Assembly: GCA_020060215.1 (NCBI GenBank)
Contig: JAGVAP010000142.1
Location: 1-64,000, forward strand
DNA from: Deltaproteobacteria bacterium
GTDB lineage: Bacteria > Desulfobacterota > DSM-4660 > Desulfatiglandales > HGW-15
Direction: 5' to 3'
DNA length: 64,000 nt
The position numbers and the translations under genes are program-made. Each line of letters begins with the position of its first letter. The stretch's first letter is position 1. Below, in pieces: positions 8,595-18,400 of the stretch. The notes under the pieces were generated by a model. The model made no database searches. It saw only the letters and a program-made list of their open reading frames with translations, and was not told the origin of the DNA.

Positions 8595-9571
8595 TCAAGG
8601 CCCTGCTTGCAAGGGGGCGAGGCTTCTCCTTCATCCAGGCAGAGCGTTTGCTCCGTTATTTCATTTCGAAATCGCAGGGCAAGCGGCTGGACGAAGAAGC
8701 GCTCTCCAAGGCCGTCCGGGTAAGGCCCCGCCTCTCTCTGGACTTTCCGGAGACCGATCTCGCCTCCGTGGAGATGGCGGACGGAGACCCGGACCGGTTC
8801 CTCATCACAGCTACCTTCCTGGGGCTTTACGGCGTATCCTCACCTCTTCCGACCTTCTACACGGAAGACCTGATGGACGAGGCGTCCCAGGACATGTCCG
8901 TGATGCGGGACTTCCTGGACGTGATCAACGCTCCCTTCTATCCGCTCTTTTTCAGCTGCTGGAGCAAGTACCGACCGCATATCAAGATCGTGGAGGAAGA
9001 AGATCCGGTTTACGTGGAGAGGCTCTTCTGCCTGCTCGGGCTCGGAACCGAGAAGTTGAGACGGTCCATACCCGACCCAGAGGCCCTGCTGCGCTATATC
9101 GGGCTCTTCACGCAGTTCCCCCGCTCTGCATCGGCCCTCGCAACGCTCTTGTCGGATGCGCTCGGCGGAATAGATGTGGAGATCATCCAATGCGTCAGGA
9201 CCGACGCCCGGGTCCCGGAGGATCAACAATTGCACGTGGGCGTTTCCGGATCATCCCTGGGCGTCGATTCCTACCTGGGTCAGGAGATCGCCGACCGGAT
9301 GTCGGCCTTCCGGGTGAGGATCGGGCCGTTGAAGCCCGAACCCTTTCGAAGGCTGTTCCCCGATGCGGAGGGGTTCCATCTCATGTCCCTCATGATCGGC
9401 CTCTACCTGGACCAGCCGCTGGAGTGGGACGCGAAGGTCGTCCTGGCCGAGGGCGAAGTCGGACCGGCCTGCCTGGGCGGGCCGCACTGGTGCAGACTGG
9501 GCTGGGACACGTGGGTGTTTTCGGGGGAGACGATGGGGGAGGTTGAAACGAATTTCCAATGTCCAATGTAG
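8558..9571 (+). CDS. tssG: TssG T6SS baseplate protein
   Basis: 337 residues from the ATG at 8558, chosen because it gives the usual TssG start (MGPEDRREIPGIIKALL, then FSFIQAERLLRYF) and overlaps the end of tssF by 37 bases, as is common for this pair. Later motifs: RPRLSLDFPETDLASVE, FLGLYGVSSPLPTFYTEDL (LGLYGVSSPLPTFY) and the C-terminal VGSS-like turn. The last nine residues (VETNFQCPM) are encoded by the left arm of the family B repeat at 9551, so the original C terminus has probably been replaced or extended by the insertion. Confidence 0.92.
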   Translation: MGPEDRREIPGIIKALLARGRGFSFIQAERLLRYFISKSQGKRLDEEALSKAVRVRPRLSLDFPETDLASVEMADGDPDRFLITATFLGLYGVSSPLPTFYTEDLMDEASQDMSVMRDFLDVINAPFYPLFFSCWSKYRPHIKIVEEEDPVYVERLFCLLGLGTEKLRRSIPDPEALLRYIGLFTQFPRSASALATLLSDALGGIDVEIIQCVRTDARVPEDQQLHVGVSGSSLGVDSYLGQEIADRMSAFRVRIGPLKPEPFRRLFPDAEGFHLMSLMIGLYLDQPLEWDAKVVLAEGEVGPACLGGPHWCRLGWDTWVFSGETMGEVETNFQCPM

Positions 9572-9724
9572 AAGGTCGAATGTCCAAGGAAAGAGATCGA
9601 TCAATGTTCAATGTAGAGCGTCCGATCACTGAGGGATAACGAAAAGCGATGTTTCATTCGATGGCGTACCTGCTCTTGGGGTTACCTTGGAAATTGGAAA
9701 TTCTACATTTTGCATTGGACATTC
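9551..9724. repeat. Family B inverted-repeat element between tssG and tssH
   Basis: The left arm 9551-9592 (aatttccaatgtccaatgta) overlaps the last codons and stop of tssG. The right arm 9685-9724 (ccttggaaattggaaattct, then gcattggacatt) is its inverted counterpart. The 90-base middle has no gene. This is the second family B element within the T6SS cluster. Confidence 0.78.
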
Positions 9725-9757
9725 CGCCGTAGGCGGCAATTCCACCGGAGGTGGCGA

Positions 9758-12391
9758 ATGATCACCGTTGATATGAAGTCCCTTATCTCGCGATTGAACC
9801 CTTTCTGCACCAACGCGCTCCAGTCGGCTGCGGGTCTTTGCGTCTCGAGGAGCCACTACGAGGTGACCGTGGAGCATTTCCTGAGCAAGCTCCTGGATGA
9901 ACCGCGCTCGGATGTCCCCCTGCTTCTAAGGCAGTTCGACATGGACGGAGGCAGGGTGAAGAAGGCCCTGGAGCAGAGCCTCGAGGAATTCAGGACCGGC
10001 AATGCGGCAAAGCCGGTCTTTTCCCCGCTCCTGCTGGAGCTTTTTCAGGACGCCTGGATGGTCTCCTCCATCGACCTGGGGGAGAGGAAGATCCGCTCGG
10101 GTTCCATACTCCTCGCCTTTGTCTCCAAGCCGACCTTCTTCGCCTCGGGGAGATACGTGGACCTGCTCAAGCCCATCGGCAGGGAGTCCCTGCTGAAGCA
10201 GTTCTGGACCGTTGCCAAGGCATCCATGGAGCACGGGTCCACCCCCGAGGAAGGAGGGGAGAGGGAGCCTTCGGCGGACGGCAGGCCGGGACCGTCCGGA
10301 GACGGCGGTTTCCTGGCGCGCTTCTGCACCGATTTTACACATAAGGCGAAGGAGGGAAAGATCGACCCGGTGTTCGGCCGGGATCACGAGATCCGGCAGA
10401 TGGTCGATATCCTCGGCCGCCGCAGAAAGAACAACCCCATCTGTGTGGGTGAACCGGGGGTCGGGAAGACGGCGGTCGTCGAGGGCCTCGCCCTTCGGAT
10501 CGTCCAGGACGATGTGCCCGACCTCCTGAAGGGGGTGACCCTTCTGGGGCTGGATATGGGGCTGCTGGAGGCGGGTGCAGGGGTCAAGGGAGAGTTCGAA
10601 AACCGGCTCAAGGGGGTCATCAACGAGATCAAGGGTTCGGAGAAGCCGATCATCCTCTTCATCGACGAGGCCCACACGCTGGTCGGGGCCGGGGCCGGTG
10701 CGGGAGGGGGCGATGCGGCCAACCTGTTGAAACCCGCACTGGCCAGGGGAGAGCTGAGGACCATCGCGGCCACCACCTGGAGCGAATACAAGAAGTACTT
10801 CGAAAAGGATCCGGCCCTGGCCCGACGGTTCCAGCCGGTGAAGCTGGATGCGCCCGATGTGGCGGTGTCCACCCTGATCCTCCGCGGGATCAAGGAGAGC
10901 TACGAGAAATCCCACAAGGTGATCGTTCGTGACGATGCCATAAAGGCCGCGGCCGAGCTGTCGGACCGCTACATCACCGGCCGTTTTCTCCCCGACAAGG
11001 CCATTGACCTCCTGGACACGAGCTGCGCGCGGGTGAAGATCAACCTGACGGCGAAACCGGATGTGCTCGAAGACCAGGAGAGATCGATCCAGGCCCTGGA
11101 TCGTGAAAAGGCGGCCCTGGAACGCGATCGGAACAACGGGATCGCCGTCGACGAAGAGCGTCTGGCCGAGATCCTCCGGCAGATCGAGAGCCGGAAGAAG
11201 GAGGCGGATGGACTGAAGGAGAGATGGCTCAGGGAGCAGGCGGCCGCGCAGAAGCTCCTGGACCTGAGGGCGCAGTTGCAGTCGGAAACCGACGAAAAGA
11301 AGAAGGAAGACCTGAAGAAGTCCATGGACCAGGCGGACAGGGAACTCAAGGAGGTCCAGGGAGAGGAGGCCATGATCCGGATCGAGGTGGACCCGGACAT
11401 GGTGGCCAAGGTGGTCTCGGACTGGACCGGCGTGCCCCTGGGCAAGGTCATGCGGGACCAGGCCCAGAACATCCTCCGGTTCGAATCCCAGCTCCAGGAG
11501 CGGATCAAGGGGCAGGACCATGCGCTTCATGCCGTCAGCGAGGTGATCAAGGCGGCCAAATCGGGGATCAAGGACCCCTCCCAGCCCCTGGGCGTATTCC
11601 TCCTGGTGGGGCCGAGCGGGGTGGGCAAGACCGAGACGGGCCTCTCGGTCGCCGACCTCCTCTTCGGCGGGGAGCAGTCGGTCATCACGATCAACATGAG
11701 CGAGTTCCAGGAGAAGCACACGGTCAGCCGCCTCATCGGCTCTCCTCCCGGATATGTGGGGTACGGCGAAGGAGGGATGCTCACCGAGGCGGTGAGGCAC
11801 AAGCCTTACAGCGTGGTGCTCCTGGACGAGGTGGAAAAGGCGCACCTGGAGGTGCTGAACCTGTTCTACCAGGTCTTCGACAAGGGGATGCTCTCGGACG
11901 GGGAGGGGCGGCAGATCGACTTCAAGAATACCGTCCTTTTCCTCACAAGCAACCTGGCCACGGATGTGATCACCGAGATGACCAAGACCCCTGAGAGGCC
12001 GGCCGACGATGTGATCCTCTCCGCGGTCCGTCCCATCCTTTCGCAGCACTTCAAACCGGCCCTCCTGGCCAGGATGACGGTGATCCCCTTTTACATGCTG
12101 CCGGCCGACGCCATGAGGGGAATCGTACGGCTCAAGCTCAACAAGCTCGCCAAGCGACTCCTCGAGAACAACAAGATGAAGCTGACTTACACGGATGCGG
12201 TCGTGGAGCAGATCACGCAGAGGTGCACGGAGGTGGAGACCGGGGCCAGGAACATCGACTACATCCTGACCGGCAACATCATGCCCCAGATGTCGCAGCA
12301 GATCCTGTCGCACATGAGCACCGGGGGCATGCCGTCGGAGGTCCAGCTGGATGTGGGAGAAGGGGGGGCGTTTGTGATGGAATTTCGATGA
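9758..12391 (+). CDS. tssH: TssH/ClpV T6SS sheath-recycling AAA+ ATPase
   Basis: 877 residues. The ATG at 9758 (MITVDMKSLISRLNP) is chosen because it follows GGAGG, while the in-frame upstream residues translate repeat sequence. It has an N-terminal Clp_N repeat domain (about 10-150), a first AAA+ module with Walker A GEPGVGKT near residue 230 and LFIDEAHTLVGAG, a middle coiled coil (about 420-540), and a second AAA+ module with GPSGVGKT near residue 616 and GSPPGYVGYGEGG. It ends with a ClpB D2-small domain. ClpV extracts and unfolds contracted TssB/TssC. ClpB is excluded by the T6SS context and the divergent N domain. Confidence 0.95.
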   Translation: MITVDMKSLISRLNPFCTNALQSAAGLCVSRSHYEVTVEHFLSKLLDEPRSDVPLLLRQFDMDGGRVKKALEQSLEEFRTGNAAKPVFSPLLLELFQDAWMVSSIDLGERKIRSGSILLAFVSKPTFFASGRYVDLLKPIGRESLLKQFWTVAKASMEHGSTPEEGGEREPSADGRPGPSGDGGFLARFCTDFTHKAKEGKIDPVFGRDHEIRQMVDILGRRRKNNPICVGEPGVGKTAVVEGLALRIVQDDVPDLLKGVTLLGLDMGLLEAGAGVKGEFENRLKGVINEIKGSEKPIILFIDEAHTLVGAGAGAGGGDAANLLKPALARGELRTIAATTWSEYKKYFEKDPALARRFQPVKLDAPDVAVSTLILRGIKESYEKSHKVIVRDDAIKAAAELSDRYITGRFLPDKAIDLLDTSCARVKINLTAKPDVLEDQERSIQALDREKAALERDRNNGIAVDEERLAEILRQIESRKKEADGLKERWLREQAAAQKLLDLRAQLQSETDEKKKEDLKKSMDQADRELKEVQGEEAMIRIEVDPDMVAKVVSDWTGVPLGKVMRDQAQNILRFESQLQERIKGQDHALHAVSEVIKAAKSGIKDPSQPLGVFLLVGPSGVGKTETGLSVADLLFGGEQSVITINMSEFQEKHTVSRLIGSPPGYVGYGEGGMLTEAVRHKPYSVVLLDEVEKAHLEVLNLFYQVFDKGMLSDGEGRQIDFKNTVLFLTSNLATDVITEMTKTPERPADDVILSAVRPILSQHFKPALLARMTVIPFYMLPADAMRGIVRLKLNKLAKRLLENNKMKLTYTDAVVEQITQRCTEVETGARNIDYILTGNIMPQMSQQILSHMSTGGMPSEVQLDVGEGGAFVMEFR

Positions 12392-12399
12392 TTCCACAC

Positions 12400-13000
12400 C
12401 AGGTGTCAGGTGTCAGGTGTCAGGTGTCAGGTTTCAGGTGTCAGGAAGGATGACGGCTGAAAACCGCAACAATGAACACTGAATAGTGAGACGTCATCGA
12501 CTAACAGTTTCAGGAGGAACGCGGTGACCGATAAGAGCTATTTGGATCTGGAGGATCTTGAGGTCTATCAGAAGCTGTGCAAACTGCATATTGACGTGTG
12601 TGACTTGACACATGAATGGCCCGCGGAAGAGCGATATGAATTGGGAAGTCAGGCGAGGAGATCCTCAAACAGTGCGCCTGCCCAACTCGCCGAGAAGAAT
12701 GATGACCGGCATATCCTAAACAAGATCGAAGGAGTGAATCGCAGCAGGGGCGAGGCAAATGAGACAATTCACCACCTCTTCATGGCGAAGCTGAAGGGGT
12801 ACATCAAGGAAGAGACATACTTGGGGTTTCGCGATCGCTACAAAGAGTGTATCCGCATGTTGAATGGCTTGGAGAAGACATTGGAGCGGAAGATTCCGGA
12901 ACGAGAGAGACGATGGAAGGTAGCGGAGGATTCGGTTACGTATGGTCTAATCGAAGAACCGTTCCTGAAAGGCTGGCCTGAAACCTGACACCTGAAACCC
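12400..13000. repeat. Family A inverted-repeat cassette around a four-helix-bundle gene
   Basis: The left arm (12400-12445) consists of tandem caggtgt/caggttt units beginning 8 bases after the tssH stop. The right arm (12977-13000) is the inverse, cctgaaacctgacacctg. The stop codon of the enclosed four-helix-bundle gene lies inside the right arm. Copies without a gene occur at 13021-13176, 22541-22634, 32371-32450 and 43122-43198. The gene-bearing copy and the gene-less copies suggest a cassette whose ends are the dispersed element. Confidence 0.75.
12524..12988 (+). CDS. Four-helix-bundle protein (23S rRNA intervening-sequence protein family)
   Basis: 154 residues beginning with GTG at 12524, chosen because AGGAGG lies 7 bases upstream. 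The N terminus YLDLEDLEVYQKLCKLHID and the motifs RYELGSQARRSSNSAPAQLAE and RSRGEANETIHHL match the four-helix-bundle (IVS/S23) family. Such proteins are found in rRNA intervening sequences and as stand-alone genes of unknown function in environmental bacteria. It does not belong to a standard T6SS; it sits between tssH and vgrG inside family A repeat arms, and its last codons and stop are repeat-encoded. An incidental passenger is more likely than an effector or immunity protein. Confidence 0.8.
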   Translation: MTDKSYLDLEDLEVYQKLCKLHIDVCDLTHEWPAEERYELGSQARRSSNSAPAQLAEKNDDRHILNKIEGVNRSRGEANETIHHLFMAKLKGYIKEETYLGFRDRYKECIRMLNGLEKTLERKIPERERRWKVAEDSVTYGLIEEPFLKGWPET

Positions 13001-13020
13001 GAGACGTTTAATGGTCGATT

Positions 13021-13176
13021 CAGGTGCCGGGTGTCAGTTGTCAGGAAATCGATGGGTAGGCCCTCGGCTCAAGAACTGCCGGAGTCTACCCGTCTTGCGC
13101 ACCGGCTCTCTCTTTGTTCGAACACTGGACCTCTTTGCCAGAAGGCTGAACACTGACACCTGAACACTGACACCTT
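13021..13176. repeat. Family A element without a gene, upstream of vgrG
   Basis: Left arm caggtgccgggtgtcagttg (13021-13045) and right arm cactgacacctgaacactga (13149-13176) are inverted. The interior begins gaaatcgatgggtaggcc, which partly matches the interior core of the copies at 32371 and 43122. A GGAGGTG ribosome site for vgrG follows the right arm. Confidence 0.75.
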
Positions 13177-13203
13177 TTCCTTTGACATCGCCGGAGGTGG
13201 CTG

Positions 13204-15471
13204 ATGGCGTTCCTCACACAGAAGAAGTATGATTTTGTCTCCAACGGGCTCAAGCCGGACACGTTCGGCGTGGTCCGGTTTCGCGGTTCCGAGGGCTTCA
13301 GCAGGTGCTACGAGTTCGAGATCGACCTGGTCTCCACCGAAGCGGAGCTCGATGTCGATACCGTGATCAGCAACACCGCCACCTTCACGATCCTCCGCGA
13401 TGACGGGGACATCCCCTTTCACGGGATCCTTGCCGAGTTCGAACAGCTGCACCAGGTGGACCAGTATGTGTTCTACCGGGCGGTGCTGTCGCCGAAGCTG
13501 TGGTGGCTGTCCCTGACCCATCACAACCAGGTCTTCCTGGACAAGACCGTCCCCGAGATCCTCGAGGCGGTGCTCAAGGACGGCGGTCTGACCACCGTCG
13601 ATTTCGATTTGAGGCTCCAGGGCAGTTATCCGAAGTGGGAGTACATCTGCCAGTACCGGGAGAGCCACCTGGATTTTCTCTCCCGGTGGATGGAGCGCGA
13701 GGGGATGTACTACTACTTCGAGCAGGGAGAGGGCGCGGAGAAGCTGATCGTCACGGATACCAGGATGGCCCACGGCGAGATGGAGCAGGGGAGGACCATG
13801 TATTACTCGCCTCCTTCGGGCTTGGATGAGCTTCATCGTGAGGAAGTGATCAGGAGCTTCGTGTACCGCCAGAGGATGCTGCCGAAGAGCCTCAAGCTCA
13901 AGGACTATAACTACCGGACCCCATCCCTGGACCTGACGGGCAGCGCGGAGGTGAAGAGCCGGGGACGGGGAGAGGTGTACATCTATGGCGAGCACTTCAG
14001 GACCCCGGCGGAAGGAGATGCGCTGGCCAGGATCCGGGCCGAGGAACTGCTCTGCCAGGAGAAGCGGTTCCATGGAGAGAGCACCATCCCCTTCCTGAGG
14101 CCCGGGTTCCTGTTCGAACTCCAGGATCACTACCGGTCCGGTTTCAATCAGACCTATCTCACCGTGGAGCTGGGACACGAGGGAAGCCAGACGGGCTTCC
14201 TGCTGGCGGGTATCCGGGAAGGGCTCTCCGAGGGTGAAGAGCAGCCGTTTTACAGGAACAGCTTCACGGCGATCCCCGGGAGCGTGCAGTTCCGGTCGGA
14301 GCGCAGGACCGAGAAGGCCCGCTTCTACGGGACCATGAACGCCAGGATCGATGCGGCCGGCAGCGGGAAGTATGCGGAGCTGGACGAACACGGCCGGTAC
14401 AAGGTGCTGCTGCCGTTCGACCTCTCCGACCGCCAGGGCGGGAAAGGTTCTGCGTGGCTTCGCATGGCGCAGCCCTACGCGGGGACGGACCACGGCATGC
14501 ACTTTCCCCTTCACAAGGGAACCGAGGTGCTGCTCACCTTCATCGACGGGGACCCGGACCGGCCCATCATCCAGGGCGCGGTCCCGAATCCGGAGATGCC
14601 GAGCCAGGTCACTTCGGCCGACCAGTCCATGAGCAAGATCACGACCGCAGGGGGAAACAAGATCCACATGGAGGACCAGGAGGGGAGCGAGAGGATCCTC
14701 ATGCATGTGCCGAACAAGAAGACGTTCGTCCGGCTTGGAGCGGTCAACGATCCGGACAACGACCACCATGAAGAAGAGCATAAGAAAGAGAAAGAAGAGG
14801 CCCCGGAATCGGCCTCGGCCGAATGGGAAGGCTGCGCCATCAGTACGAAAGGCGCGCTCCACTTCAAGGCGGAGGCCCTGAACGAGTTCATCTTCGGGGA
14901 GGCGGTGGAAGTTTTTGGGGGGCTGAAGGTCGAAACGGTCATCGGCGAGGCGCTGGAAACCAATGTCATTGCCAAGCACGAGTTTGACCTGACGAAATGG
15001 AGTTACAGTGCAGCGGATAACGAGTTGAAAGAGGCGAAGAACGAGATCTCCACATTGAAAAACGAGCTCAAGGGGAGCCACAATTCGATCGCCGAAAACA
15101 TTAACTCCATCGCCCAAAGCAAGGTTCAGGCGCTCGACCTGGACACGAAGCTGAACAATCTTCATACCACCGTAACGAATGAGCGTAATCGTGCCATAGC
15201 CACGGCTACCTCGGCTCTCGCCACCAAACAGGAGGTGATTGGGGCAAAAGATGAGGCTGTAGCCACGGCAAACAGGGCGATCGCAACTCAATCGCAAGCG
15301 ATCGGGGAGAGAATCGGCGCTGTGGCGAGCAAGGTCGATGTCACGGCATCCAAGGTGGAGACCCTGGGGTCCCACTTGAAAACCGCCGTCGAAAGCACCC
15401 ATAACATTGCGGTAAAGACAGAACTCAATGCAGAAGCCAATAAGCTGACGGGCCTCTACAGCATCCTGTAG
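13204..15471 (+). CDS. vgrG: VgrG (TssI) T6SS spike protein with C-terminal coiled-coil extension
   Basis: 755 residues. The N-terminal gp27-like part includes YEFEIDLVSTEAELD, then YICQYRESHLDFLSRWMEREG-type sequence (residues about 145-170). The gp5-like OB/needle region carries RTEKARFYGTMNARI, GKGSAWLRMAQPYAG and GTEVLLTFIDGDPDRPIIQG. MSKITTAGGNKIHMEDQEG starts the beta-prism. From about residue 605 there is a roughly 150-residue alanine-, lysine- and glutamate-rich coiled-coil extension, ending NKLTGLYSIL, that is not part of the canonical VgrG. GGAGGTGGCTG precedes the ATG. The downstream DUF2169 gene begins 6 bases after the stop. Confidence 0.95.
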   Translation: MAFLTQKKYDFVSNGLKPDTFGVVRFRGSEGFSRCYEFEIDLVSTEAELDVDTVISNTATFTILRDDGDIPFHGILAEFEQLHQVDQYVFYRAVLSPKLWWLSLTHHNQVFLDKTVPEILEAVLKDGGLTTVDFDLRLQGSYPKWEYICQYRESHLDFLSRWMEREGMYYYFEQGEGAEKLIVTDTRMAHGEMEQGRTMYYSPPSGLDELHREEVIRSFVYRQRMLPKSLKLKDYNYRTPSLDLTGSAEVKSRGRGEVYIYGEHFRTPAEGDALARIRAEELLCQEKRFHGESTIPFLRPGFLFELQDHYRSGFNQTYLTVELGHEGSQTGFLLAGIREGLSEGEEQPFYRNSFTAIPGSVQFRSERRTEKARFYGTMNARIDAAGSGKYAELDEHGRYKVLLPFDLSDRQGGKGSAWLRMAQPYAGTDHGMHFPLHKGTEVLLTFIDGDPDRPIIQGAVPNPEMPSQVTSADQSMSKITTAGGNKIHMEDQEGSERILMHVPNKKTFVRLGAVNDPDNDHHEEEHKKEKEEAPESASAEWEGCAISTKGALHFKAEALNEFIFGEAVEVFGGLKVETVIGEALETNVIAKHEFDLTKWSYSAADNELKEAKNEISTLKNELKGSHNSIAENINSIAQSKVQALDLDTKLNNLHTTVTNERNRAIATATSALATKQEVIGAKDEAVATANRAIATQSQAIGERIGAVASKVDVTASKVETLGSHLKTAVESTHNIAVKTELNAEANKLTGLYSIL

Positions 15472-15477
15472 CGTGAT

Positions 15478-18400
15478 ATGAAGGTATACAAAAAGAACCA
15501 GCATTCCCTTTTTGTGAAACCCTTCGGGGTCCATGACAGGCTTTATCTCGCCTTGACGGTCTTCATCTATTTTGACCTCACCAGTCCGGACGACCCGCTT
15601 ACTGAACAGGAGCTCTGGAAGACCGTTCCGGAGCAGCTGAAGCCTGTCCCCATTCTTGATGTCGGGATGCCGAAACCCCGCGCCGAGGTCCTTGTGACGG
15701 GGTCCTGTTTTGCGCCCCGGGGTACCACCCGAAATGCATCAAAGATCTCGGTCGCCGTAGGGACTCTGAGGAAGGAACTTGCCGTCTTCGGGAATCGGTT
15801 CTGGAGGAGGAATGCGGCGGGTGTGATGACCATCACCGAGCCTTCTCCTTTTTCGGAGATCCCGGTCACATGGGCAAACGGTTTTGGCGGGAAGGGTTAT
15901 GCGGAAAATCCATCGGGAAAAGGCATTCATCCGTTGCCCGCCGACCACGGGGACGGTCTCGTTCCCCTGCCGAATATCGAGTACCTCGGGAGCCTGATCG
16001 GGTCTCCATCCCAGAGGGTCAAGCCCGCGGGGTTTGCTCCCTTGGATGTACTTTGGCCCCAGCGCCGGAAGAAGACCGGAACCTATGACGACCAATGGCT
16101 CAAGGAGCGCTGGCCCTATTTTCCCGATGACCTGAATTATGAGTTCTTCAACGCGGCGCCGGAAGACCAGTTTCTGGATGGGTTCCTCACCGGTGCCGAG
16201 AAGATCGAGATCCTCAACATGCACCCGGACATGCAGCGGATCTCCTCGCGGTTGCCGGGGCTCCGAATCCGCTGTTTCGTGACGAAGAAGGAATCGTCCG
16301 CTTCCGAGGCCGAGATCTTCGAGGATGTCGCCACCCGCATCGACACGCTGTGGCTCTTCCCCACCATCCTCCGGGGGGTCCTTATGTACAGGGGAACCGC
16401 CGAGATCCATGACGAGGAGTATGAGGACGTGGTCCGCATACTCCTCGCCACAGAGCGGATCGACGATGCTCCCGCCCCCATCGAGCACTACCTGGAGGAA
16501 CAGAGAAAGGCCATGGACCGGGCAGTGCCCGTGGATATGGCACCCCTCCAGAAGGCGTCGAAGGACATCGGCGACATGATGAAACGGATCAAGAAGATCC
16601 CCAAGGACCTGGACCATGCCGTCAAGCAGGCCACGGGAAAGGCGCCGGTCATGCCCCGGACGGTTGCGGAGAATGCGGCGGCCGGCCAGAAGGTGATCGC
16701 CGACAACCTGGTCCTCCTGGACAGGCTGGAGGCCCAGTCCCGGGAACTCCATGGTCAATACGGGCACCTGGTCAAGATCGACCTCTCCATGTTCGACCGG
16801 ATGAGGAACCATCTCAGGGCCACTTCCTCCCGAATCGAGGAGGGTCTGCACCGGGTGGAGGCCGCGTCGGCTGAGGTGAAAAAGAGCGCCGAGGATGCCG
16901 TCAAGGAGGGCGGGGAAAAAATCAACCAGTTCGTCCCTCCTGATGTCCTGAAGAAGAGTGGTTTCGCGCCGGAGTCGCTCCTCCCGCAAATGAAGAAGAT
17001 CAACCCCTGGCACGACCGGGGTTTCCCGTTCGTGGTGCAGTGCAGGAAAACCCTCGAGGGGGATCCGGAGGCGATGAAACGGCTCCACGATCTCGGGTTC
17101 GATGACAGAAGCATCCGAAGGGGTTGGCTGGGGATCAACCTCATGGACTGGAAGGATGACAGCTCTCTCTGGGATCTGAAAGAGCTCACCCTCATCCCCC
17201 CCGGGCTGGTCATGCCCCGCTTCAAAGAGGCGACCCTCAGCCGGATCCTCATCCTGCCCGAAGGGTGGCAGAGGGGGGAGAACCTCGGCAAAGGACATCT
17301 CGTGGAAGGATCGGAGGAGGTCCCTCTCTTCTATCCGGCGGAGGGGGGCGGACCGGTCATTGCAGCAGGGGACGAGCTCCAGGCCCTCCTCATGGAGCAG
17401 GAGGTCGGGGATGCCTTCTCCGTCATTGCCCTGGAGAACGCGGCCCGGAAACCGTCCGAGACCGCGGAGGCGGAGATCAAGCAGGCGGCAGTGTTCCTGG
17501 TGATCGTCCCCGAAAATTCGGCGGCAGGCGACCCTCTGTGGGATGAGTGGATCAATGCCTATCCGCATGCGCGGCCGTATCCTCTCCCCAAGGGGAAGAC
17601 TCTCTTCGAGGCGAGAAAGGCGGGAACCGATATCCGCTGGTGGATCATGGAGGCCATGCCGAAGGAATTCGTCCGGAAGCACAAGACCGCCCCTGAGCTG
17701 CCCGAGGCAGGCAGCCCGCCGACCGAGGAGGGGCTGAGCGTGCCGATCCCACAGATCGATGTGAAGGGTCTCGTCGAGAAATGCGGCCGGGAGATCCGCG
17801 GCCACCTGGAAAATCAGACGGGGGACCTGAGGGACATGGGGACCCGAATGAAGTCGGAGATCCTCGGCAAGGCCCAGGATGCGATGCGCAAGTCCGGCGT
17901 GAATCCGGATGAGGTGTTGAATCTTGCGGACACCCCGCAGGCTGCTCCGCCGGCCCGGGCGGGCGACGTGATGGTGAAGAAACTGGAGTCCTACCTCGGG
18001 CTCATGAAGGAGAAAGGCGCGCTCACACCGGAACTGGAGCACAAGGTCTCGCAGTGGATGGAGCGGATCAGGGAGATGAGCGGGGAGGCCCAGATCCGCT
18101 ACGACCAGGGTATGGCCAAACTGGAAGAGGCGAAAAGGACCGTCGCAGAAGCCGCTGCAAAGGCAAAGGCCCAGGAAATGGACGAGGCCGCCAAGGTGAA
18201 GTTCCGAAAGCTCGGAATGGATCCCGACCTGATGGTGAAGAGGACCCGGGAAGAGGTGATCGAGATGTATGGGAAAGGAGAAAGCCTTGCCTTTGCAAGA
18301 CTCTCCGGTGTCGATCTCTCGGGTCTCGATCTTCGAAACATCGATCTGCGCCAGGCCCAGTGTCAGAAGACGAACTTTGTCGGGGCCATCCTGGACGGTG

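Noticed and set aside
9926..12397. An 823-codon open frame antisense to tssH
   Set aside because: It mirrors a clear ClpV gene; the composition (Leu/Arg/Pro/His-rich) is typical of antisense frames in GC-rich coding DNA, and no ribosome site or family match is visible.
12524..12988. Four-helix-bundle gene considered as a T6SS effector or immunity gene
   Set aside because: The family is common outside T6SS loci and the gene sits in a repeat cassette, so an incidental insertion is the simpler explanation.
12400..13176. CRISPR array, considered because of tandem short repeats
   Set aside because: Repeats are contiguous 7-base variants with inverted partners and lack regular spacers or cas genes.
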